Part shown: piece by piece, positions 1-5,337 of the stretch
Layout: each line of letters opens with the position of its first letter
How positions within the stretch are numbered: position 1 is the first letter of the stretch
Assembly (NCBI GenBank): GCA_938001985.1
Contig: CALLBE010000180.1
Coordinates: forward strand, 1-5,337
Direction of reading: 5' to 3'
DNA from: an uncultured Verrucomicrobiales bacterium
GTDB lineage: Bacteria; Verrucomicrobiota; Verrucomicrobiia; Verrucomicrobiales; Akkermansiaceae
Length of the DNA: 5,337 nt
Made by a program: the position numbers and the translations under genes
The notes under the pieces: model-generated
The model's database searches: none
What the model saw: the letters and a program-made list of their open reading frames with translations, nothing else
What the model was told of the DNA's origin: nothing

Positions 1-201
1 AGGATTTTATTAGAAACAGACGCTCCAGACATGGCCGGACCTCCCTCTCTTTTTTCTTGTGAAAAACACCCCGACATCAACACCCCAACTCAGCTGGCTA
101 AATTATATGAAGTAGCCTCAGCTTATTTTGATATCAGCCCTGAGCAGTTTACACAAAACGCACTTAATTACTTCACCCCACCGAAGCAATTGAATGGTTA
201 G
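1..201 (+). CDS. TatD-family metal-dependent hydrolase, C-terminal part (5' end outside window)
   Basis: Frame 1 is open from the first base to a TAG at 199-201 and gives 66 residues with no visible start, so this is the tail of a larger gene (the family is usually about 250-270 aa). Residues 3-9 read LLETDAP, the last conserved block of TatD-type amidohydrolases/DNases; the Asp (residue 7) is a metal-site/catalytic residue in that family. The following NTPTQL (27-32) matches the family's 'N-x-P-x-x-L' stretch, and FTQNALNYF (50-58) matches the closing 'T-x-N-x-x-x-x-F' helix. The ETDAPDM wording resembles the YjjV-like branch more than TatD itself. Known members are cytoplasmic TIM-barrel phosphoesterases/nucleases; the substrate cannot be inferred from the tail. 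It converges on the efflux operon and is probably functionally unrelated to it. Confidence 0.85.
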   Translation, partial: RILLETDAPDMAGPPSLFSCEKHPDINTPTQLAKLYEVASAYFDISPEQFTQNALNYFTPPKQLNG

Positions 202-204
202 ATT

Positions 205-3200
205 CTAAAGTGCGCCTTTATTTTTCCACGTAAAATCCTGTTGAATCAGATACACACACGGCACTAGCACCAACATAATAAAGGTCGCAAAAAGAACGCC
301 AAAACCAAGAGAAACTGCCATGGGAATCAAAAACTGAGCCTGCATGTCTGTTTCAAAAACCATAGGAATAATCCCTACAAACGTAGTCAACGAAGTCAGC
401 ACAATCGCCCTAAATCTAGCTTTCCCCGCGATAGCAATCGCTTCGAAAACAGGCACATTAGCTCGAGTCGATCGACCCACATAGTCGACTAAAACCAGAG
501 AATCATTCACCACAATCCCGGCCAAAGCAATGATACCACAAATCGACATAATACTTAAATTCATCCCCATTAAGAAATGCCCCCAAATAGCGCCGACGAT
601 ACCAAAAGGAATAACCGACATGATAATAAAGGGCTTGATATAGGACTTCAGAGGAATCGCCAGCAGCATAAACATCACCACCAAGGCAGATAAAAAGCCA
701 AGAGCCATCTGAGTCATGCTCTCTTTCTGTTCATTCTGCTCACCACCATATTCATAAGCAACCTGAGGGACCTTAGAGCTCAATTGTCCCAGCGTCTCTT
801 GGTTGAATTTATTCACAGTCTCTTGCGTATTCGCAATGGCGTTATTAATATCAGCCGTGATCTCAATCGACGGCATGCGATCCACACGTGTTATCGTCGT
901 TAAACTCTTATCCAACTCCATCACCGCCAAAGCTGGCAGAGGCGCATATTGCCCTTGAGAGTTCTGCACACGCAACTGATTGATATTTGCTAGCGACTTC
1001 CGCTCTTCGGCCGGATATCTAACCATCACATCCACCTCATCTCGGCCACGTTGCAGTCGCTGCACCTCATAACCTTCAAAAGCATTTCGCACCTGATTGG
1101 AAACCTGACCTAAGCTCAGCCCCATCGCTTGAGCCTGTGGCTTGAGCGCTACGATTCTCAACTCGTCCTTCCCAGGTTGATTGCCATCATTCACGTCATA
1201 GACTCCAGGATAAGTTCCCAGTTCTTTTTTGACAAAATTAACCGCTTTAATCACCTCATCTCGCCTCGTGCCTGAGATTTTCAGATCAATTGCGTTCCCA
1301 CCTCCAGCCGCATTACTCTGAATCATCATTGAGCTCACGCCAGGGATATCACCAATCTCTTTTCTCCATTCATTGGTTAAGGCTCGTGTAGACATTTTCC
1401 GTCCCTTAGCGGAGGTTAACTCAAGAACGACTTGCCCCAAATTGCTCTCTGGAGAGCTCGATCCTCCAGGCCGCTTGATGTAAGGTTGCATCCCTGTTGA
1501 CACCAATAAGTTTTGGATCAGCTTTTCTCCATACTGGTCTTCATACCTCTGATCAATTCGATTGGCGGCTGCTGTGATTTGATCAACACTCACCTGCGTT
1601 TGTTCAAAACTCGTTCCGGGAGCCATGCTTAAATCCATGCTCAAGATATCGCCTTCAACTGAAGGGAAAAACTGCCATTTAATAACGCCAGAAGCGATCA
1701 AACCAATCGAAGACAGTAATACGGCAATAAAGCAAGCGGCAACTAAATAGCGAAACCTTAAGCACACGCGAATCAATGGCTCGTATTGAAACCTCGCAAA
1801 ATTCTCTAAAGACTTGGAAACTCGTTGCTGTATTCGCTCCAAAAAGTTAGTTTTCCTATCTTTTTTTGAAGGCTTCAGCATCGCCAAATGAGCGGGAAGA
1901 ATGAACTTAGACTGAAGCAATGAAAATAATAATGTTGGGATCACCACCAAGGGGATATTCCGCCAGTATTGCCCACTAACCCCTTCAATACCGAGCATGG
2001 GAGTGAAGGCCACCGCCGTGGTTAGCACTCCAAAAATGACAATCACACCGACTTCATGGGTTCCATAAACCGCGGCTTTTCTCGGGTGCATTCCTTCCTG
2101 AATTCTTGTGTAAACATTCTCACCCACCACAATCGCATCATCCACAACAATCCCCAATACTAGGATAAACGCGAACAAGGAGATCATGTTTATAGAAATA
2201 CCCACAACAGGCATCATCAACACCCCTCCTGCAAAGGAGACGGGGATACCGATGGCAACCAATAGAGCCAAGCTAGGACGCAAGAAAAGAGTCAACACCA
2301 AGAGGACTAGTAAAACCCCTATGATTCCATTCTTTGATAGTAAATTCAACCGGCCTTGAAGAATAAGGCTGGTGTCATCCCAGACCGTTAAATCAACACC
2401 TGATGGGTAGCGATTTTCTTTTTCCACCTTCTTTAAATAATCTTTAACCATCTTAGCGATGATCAGGGAGTCTTGATTACCCGTTCGGTTCACTTTTAGA
2501 ATAAGCGAGGGCTTCCCGTTAAACTGATTTAATACATCTTTATCTTCAAAACCGTCTTTAATCGTGGCGATATCTGAGAGGTAAAGCACGCCTCCTCCCT
2601 GCCGATTAAGGATGGAAATATTGGCAAAATCATCCTTTAAATAACGAGTCGAGAGGGTCCTTATGATGACCTCACCACCAGAGCTTTTAATGGAGCCGAT
2701 GGGAAGATCGATTGAGGTTTCTCGAATTTTTCGCCCTACTTGTTCCAGCGTCAGTCCATACTTACGGAGTGTTTTTTCTGATATTTCAATAGAAATTTCC
2801 GGTTCACGGCCTCCGACTAAATCAATATCCTTAATGGTTTCACTCCCTCTAAAAAGGCGCTCAACACCCTCGATAAAGCCACTCGGCTTTGACTGAGAAA
2901 AGTTATATAAATCGTCTCGAATTTTCTCAGCAATCAGCTTCAAAGTCTTTTCATCCGCCTCAGCCGAAACCGCAATACTGATGACCGTCGTTGAGGTCAT
3001 CAATTCTTGAATAATAGGCTTCTCCGCATCTTCCGCGAAGTTATCAATCGCATTCACACGAGTCTCAAGATCTTTCATCACATCACGAATTTCGTAATCA
3101 CTTTCGATCTCAACATTAACCAAACCAATGCCTCTATCACCCGTTGAAGATATTTTTTTGATCCCTTCAACATCAGCAATCGCCTCTTCGATCGGGATTA

Positions 3201-3393
3201 AAACCCCTGTTTCCACTTCACTCGGAGTCGCCCTCGGGTAAACCACCTGAATCGATACCGTATCGAGGCTGGCCTCTGGCATGACTTCTTTTTTGAGCTT
3301 AAACCATGCAGAAAAACCCAACAACAAGACCACCAACATGGAAAAGTTGGCGGCAACGTGATTTTCAGAAAACCATTTAATTATTTTTTCCAT
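205..3393 (-). CDS. HAE1-like RND efflux pump, inner-membrane permease subunit (AcrB superfamily)
   Basis: Complete 1062-residue proton-driven exporter that moves substrates, probably small amphiphilic or toxic compounds, out through the adaptor and channel encoded upstream. Twelve membrane helices are visible in two halves: TM1 about 13-32, a large periplasmic loop about 33-355, TM2-6 about 356-510, TM7 about 549-571, a second loop about 572-895, and TM8-12 about 896-1048. TM4 carries GIVVDDAIVVGEN with Asp418/Asp419, matching AcrB Asp407/Asp408. TM11 has Arg993 and Thr1000, matching Arg971 and Thr978. TM10 reads GIVVNDSLVLVD, with Asn963 where AcrB has Lys940. Length is normal for the family. 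An in-frame ATG at 3439-3441 would add 16 residues (MWKEVSLGLW...) and overlap the adaptor gene; the ATG at 3391-3393 is preferred because GGGGAG lies 8 bases before it and MEKIIKWF is a typical RND N-terminus. HAE1-type rather than CusA-type, from the DD motif and absence of CusA-like TM residues. Substrate unknown. Confidence 0.95.
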   Translation of the reverse strand: MEKIIKWFSENHVAANFSMLVVLLLGFSAWFKLKKEVMPEASLDTVSIQVVYPRATPSEVETGVLIPIEEAIADVEGIKKISSTGDRGIGLVNVEIESDYEIRDVMKDLETRVNAIDNFAEDAEKPIIQELMTSTTVISIAVSAEADEKTLKLIAEKIRDDLYNFSQSKPSGFIEGVERLFRGSETIKDIDLVGGREPEISIEISEKTLRKYGLTLEQVGRKIRETSIDLPIGSIKSSGGEVIIRTLSTRYLKDDFANISILNRQGGGVLYLSDIATIKDGFEDKDVLNQFNGKPSLILKVNRTGNQDSLIIAKMVKDYLKKVEKENRYPSGVDLTVWDDTSLILQGRLNLLSKNGIIGVLLVLLVLTLFLRPSLALLVAIGIPVSFAGGVLMMPVVGISINMISLFAFILVLGIVVDDAIVVGENVYTRIQEGMHPRKAAVYGTHEVGVIVIFGVLTTAVAFTPMLGIEGVSGQYWRNIPLVVIPTLLFSLLQSKFILPAHLAMLKPSKKDRKTNFLERIQQRVSKSLENFARFQYEPLIRVCLRFRYLVAACFIAVLLSSIGLIASGVIKWQFFPSVEGDILSMDLSMAPGTSFEQTQVSVDQITAAANRIDQRYEDQYGEKLIQNLLVSTGMQPYIKRPGGSSSPESNLGQVVLELTSAKGRKMSTRALTNEWRKEIGDIPGVSSMMIQSNAAGGGNAIDLKISGTRRDEVIKAVNFVKKELGTYPGVYDVNDGNQPGKDELRIVALKPQAQAMGLSLGQVSNQVRNAFEGYEVQRLQRGRDEVDVMVRYPAEERKSLANINQLRVQNSQGQYAPLPALAVMELDKSLTTITRVDRMPSIEITADINNAIANTQETVNKFNQETLGQLSSKVPQVAYEYGGEQNEQKESMTQMALGFLSALVVMFMLLAIPLKSYIKPFIIMSVIPFGIVGAIWGHFLMGMNLSIMSICGIIALAGIVVNDSLVLVDYVGRSTRANVPVFEAIAIAGKARFRAIVLTSLTTFVGIIPMVFETDMQAQFLIPMAVSLGFGVLFATFIMLVLVPCVYLIQQDFTWKNKGAL
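206..225 (+). terminator. possible weak intrinsic terminator after the TatD-like gene
   Basis: Four bases after the TAG of the plus-strand gene, TAAAG (206-210) and CTTTA (216-220) can pair around a 5-base loop and are followed directly by five T (221-225). The position and T-run are right for a terminator, but the stem is only 5 bp with one G-C pair, so it would be weak. It lies inside the last codons of the pump gene on the other strand. On the minus strand the hairpin is not followed by a T-run, so it would not end the efflux transcript. Confidence 0.22.
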
Positions 3394-3401
3394 AACTCCG
3401 G

Positions 3402-3407
3402 CTCCCC
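3402..3407 (-). promoter_or_regulatory. ribosome binding site of the RND pump gene
   Basis: Read on the minus strand, GGGGAG sits 8 bases before the ATG at 3393-3391. Its first G is the last base of the adaptor's TAG stop codon (3409-3407). A second GGAG at 3399-3396 is only 2 bases from the ATG and is too close to serve. This site decides the pump start in favour of 3393 over the upstream ATG at 3441, and suggests that ribosomes finishing the adaptor reinitiate on the pump. Confidence 0.7.
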
Positions 3408-4525
3408 TACTCCACAATCCTAACGAGACTTCCTTCCACAATAAGAGCCAGTTTCGAAGCCAATATGCGCTCTGGCAATGCGTCCTCCTTGAGGTCTATT
3501 GAAATCGTTGAGTTCACATCGCCACGCTCCCATACTTTAATCGGATACAGATTGATTTCATTTTCACGATTAACACAGACCAGCTGACTCTCAAAAACAG
3601 CCTGATTTGGCACGGCATAGGTTTTAATTTTCTGAGTACTTGTCGCATTGATTTGAATAGGATGATAACTACCCACTAGCCAATCGAGACCCTCTGTCTT
3701 CGGTTTCAAGACCAGACTCACCGTTCTAGTCTCTGCATTTAAAATCGAAGCCATTTCCTTAACCACAAAGGAATGCTCGCCCCCATCTTGAAGCGACTTA
3801 ACTTGTAGAGAAGCTAATGGAGTCCCCGATAGCTTAGCTTTCTCTTCTTCTGAGATTTCACAAACGATCTCAATCTCTTCCGTTGAGAAAAGCTCTCCCA
3901 AGCGAGAAAAGGCATTGATTTTTTCTCCAAAACTAACCTCTCGATCCATGATCTCACAATCATAGGGAGCCACCACTCTGCACTTCTCAAGGTTTCGCTG
4001 AGCTTGTTTCAATGCGATCTCAGCTTCTTTCAAATAAGGGATTCTCTTCGCCAAATCAGAGGCCGTCTCTAGACTGCCCACAATCTCAAGTTCTAGAACT
4101 GCTTGTTCCTGAAGCGCTTTTTCCTTGGCGTAATTAAGCTCAGCAGTGGCTAAGGCTGCCTCGTAATCAGAGCTCTCAATCTGAAGCAAGAACGCTCCTT
4201 TTTTTAATCGCTTACCCGTTTGAAAATCAGGAGATAATTCAATCACCTCGCCCGTCACCTCACTCGTTAAGATAGTTTGGTTTAGCGGACGAACCACCCC
4301 AAGCGTCTGAACCTGTCTTGATAATTTAGTCTCAGCCAAAGAGGTTACCTTAACCACGGGAGTATTATCCACATTAGCGGGACGACGCTTCTCGTCCTTA
4401 GGTTTTGTAAAAACCATCTTAAATATGAATATCAATAAAACGACCGGGATTAGAAAAAGATCAAAGTGCCCAAATATTTTGCGTACGGGCTTAGGTGTTT
4501 CTGTCATGGGTGAATTTTCCGGCAT
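3407..4525 (-). CDS. RND efflux periplasmic adaptor subunit (membrane fusion protein, HlyD/AcrA type)
   Basis: A 372-residue protein that bridges the RND pump and the outer-membrane channel. One hydrophobic helix at about 21-40 follows a short basic tail (K12, R15, K16). There is no lipobox cysteine and no clear signal-peptidase site, so it is probably anchored by an uncleaved helix. The segment 74-117 (LGVVRPLNQTILTSEVTGEV...GKRLKKGAFLLQIE) is the first half of the lipoyl-like (barrel-sandwich) domain. Residues about 118-182 form a short, charged alpha-helical hairpin rich in Ala/Glu/Leu/Lys; VVAPYDCEIMDREVSFGEKI (184-203) is the second lipoyl half, followed by beta-barrel and membrane-proximal domains to the end (for example YAVPNQAVFE). 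The length is typical of the family. The start is uncertain: ATG at 4525 follows the channel stop after one codon with no close Shine-Dalgarno, while Met7 (4507) has a weak CCGGAA about 10 bases upstream. The last gene-to-gene junction feeds directly into the pump. Confidence 0.93.
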   Translation of the reverse strand: MPENSPMTETPKPVRKIFGHFDLFLIPVVLLIFIFKMVFTKPKDEKRRPANVDNTPVVKVTSLAETKLSRQVQTLGVVRPLNQTILTSEVTGEVIELSPDFQTGKRLKKGAFLLQIESSDYEAALATAELNYAKEKALQEQAVLELEIVGSLETASDLAKRIPYLKEAEIALKQAQRNLEKCRVVAPYDCEIMDREVSFGEKINAFSRLGELFSTEEIEIVCEISEEEKAKLSGTPLASLQVKSLQDGGEHSFVVKEMASILNAETRTVSLVLKPKTEGLDWLVGSYHPIQINATSTQKIKTYAVPNQAVFESQLVCVNRENEINLYPIKVWERGDVNSTISIDLKEDALPERILASKLALIVEGSLVRIVE

Positions 4526-4528
4526 AAA

Positions 4529-5337
4529 TTATTTAAGTTTAACATCCCCTCCCAGTGCCAAATGAAGATCGACACGGTTAAGTAATCTCGCAAGAGCTAG
4601 CTCCTCCAGGGCTGATTGATGACTCAGATACTCAAGTTGTGAGCTTAATTTCTCACTTAAATTAAACAGTCCCGATTGATACCCTTTCTCAGACAGCTCT
4701 AAGTTTTGTTTTGATAGCTTCGTTGCTTTTTTCAAATAATTCAACTGCGTCAATAAGGATTGATCGGTGGACAATGCATTCTCAACTTCCTCAAAGGCAT
4801 AGAGCACGGTTTGGTGAAATTTTGCCACATAGATCTTCTGGTCCGAATCTAATGCGTCGAATAAAGCCCTCATGCGACCGGAAGAGAAAACAGGTTGTGT
4901 GATATTACTGGCTAATTTCCAAACACCAAAGTTACTCGTTAAAATATCTTTCAATGATGTTGTGCTCGCGCCCAAAGACGTTGACATGCTAAACGAAGGA
5001 TACCAGGACAAGCGTAGGCTTTTGAGTTCACTCTGAATCGCGTAATAGTCTCTTTCTGCTGCTAAAATATCAGGGCGACGCAATAATAACTCAGAAGGCA
5101 ATCCGGCCTGTACTTTAGTTGAAACACTAGGCAATTGACCTTTGATTAACTGAGCTTTCGTTGGATACCTCCCGGTTAAAACTTGCAGCCTCTTCGACAA
5201 AATTACTTGCTCATTCTCCAAGCCCGCTAACTCAGATTTAGCCGTTAAGTGATTGATCTTACTTTGATTCACTGTCTTGAAAGAGCCGCCACTGGCTTGC
5301 CCCGATTGGTAAAGGCGTTCTGCGGTTTTCCTTTGTT
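4529..5337 (-). CDS. outer-membrane efflux channel, TolC/OprM-NodT family (5' end outside window)
   Basis: The frame stays open from the TAA at 4529-4531 to the edge of the window, giving 268 codons; a GTG at 5270-5272 is an internal Val, not a start, because the preceding 21 codons continue the family pattern (AERLYQSGQASGG). Family members are usually about 450-500 aa, so roughly 55-60% is present. Residues 78-89 of the visible part (5069-5104) are GLPSELLLRRPD, the signature of the OprM/NodT branch, followed by AAERDYYAIQSELKSLRLSWYPSFSMSTSLG, the conserved entry to the second beta-strand pair. The rest is the second helical hairpin (EEVENALS..., then GYQSGLFNLSEKL...), ending in the usual LALGGD close. 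It would form a trimeric channel and periplasmic tunnel docking with the adaptor. The signal peptide and any lipid-attachment Cys lie outside the window. First of three co-directional genes. Confidence 0.92.
   Translation of the reverse strand, partial: QRKTAERLYQSGQASGGSFKTVNQSKINHLTAKSELAGLENEQVILSKRLQVLTGRYPTKAQLIKGQLPSVSTKVQAGLPSELLLRRPDILAAERDYYAIQSELKSLRLSWYPSFSMSTSLGASTTSLKDILTSNFGVWKLASNITQPVFSSGRMRALFDALDSDQKIYVAKFHQTVLYAFEEVENALSTDQSLLTQLNYLKKATKLSKQNLELSEKGYQSGLFNLSEKLSSQLEYLSHQSALEELALARLLNRVDLHLALGGDVKLK

Noticed and set aside
116..151. CTCAG/CTGAG inverted repeat as an efflux-operon terminator
   Set aside because: Five-base arms with a loop of over 20 bases and no T-run on the minus strand; it lies inside the TatD-like coding sequence and is within chance expectation.
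2663..2896. 77-codon plus-strand open frame
   Set aside because: It lies wholly inside the pump gene on the other strand; its protein is low-complexity Ser/Pro/Ile-rich with no recognisable domain, as expected of an antisense shadow.
3394..3441. 16-residue N-terminal extension of the pump starting at the ATG at 3441
   Set aside because: It overlaps the end of the adaptor gene, lacks a typical RND beginning, and the downstream ATG has a well-placed Shine-Dalgarno and the family's usual M-x-x-I-I-x-W/F start.
4711..4902. 63-codon plus-strand open frame
   Set aside because: It is antisense to the conserved C-terminal half of the channel gene, and its protein has no recognisable family or domain.
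5270..5272. GTG as the start of the channel gene
   Set aside because: The frame continues open to the window edge with family-like sequence upstream, and the family needs a further N-terminal half including a signal peptide.
1..5337. Mobile element, CRISPR array, tRNA/rRNA, or integration site
   Set aside because: No transposase or integrase coding, no regularly spaced repeats, no structured RNA pattern seen; almost every base is accounted for by four genes.

Overview
The window holds most of a tripartite drug/solute efflux operon from a Gram-negative bacterium, plus the 3' end of an unrelated convergent gene. The DNA is moderately AT-rich and densely coding, with no gap longer than a few bases between genes. 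The presence of an outer-membrane channel gene shows a two-membrane cell. The style of the proteins would fit a marine Verrucomicrobiota or a gammaproteobacterium, but that is a guess and cannot be settled from this sequence.

Layout. Bases 1-201 (+) are the C-terminal 66 codons of a TatD-family metal-dependent hydrolase. It meets the efflux operon tail to tail, with only 3 bases between the two stop codons. All the rest is on the minus strand and is transcribed from high to low coordinates. First comes the 3' two-thirds or so of an OprM/NodT-type outer-membrane channel gene (4529-5337, 5' end outside the window). An RND periplasmic adaptor (membrane fusion protein, 3407-4525) follows, and then a complete HAE1-like RND inner-membrane pump (205-3393, 1062 aa).

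How they work together. The pump takes up substrate from the periplasm or outer leaflet using the proton gradient. The adaptor, held in the inner membrane by one N-terminal helix, links the pump to the outer-membrane channel, and the channel releases substrate outside. Junctions are tight: one in-frame codon between channel stop and adaptor start, and 13 bases between adaptor stop and the preferred pump start, with a Shine-Dalgarno sequence that shares a base with the adaptor stop codon. This indicates one transcript with coupled translation. The operon promoter and any regulator lie beyond base 5337.

Nothing here looks like a new type of system. The points most worth a second look are an Asn at the pump position where AcrB has the essential relay Lys940, an apparent extra segment in the first periplasmic loop of the pump, and the very compact gene junctions. 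The substrate cannot be told from sequence.
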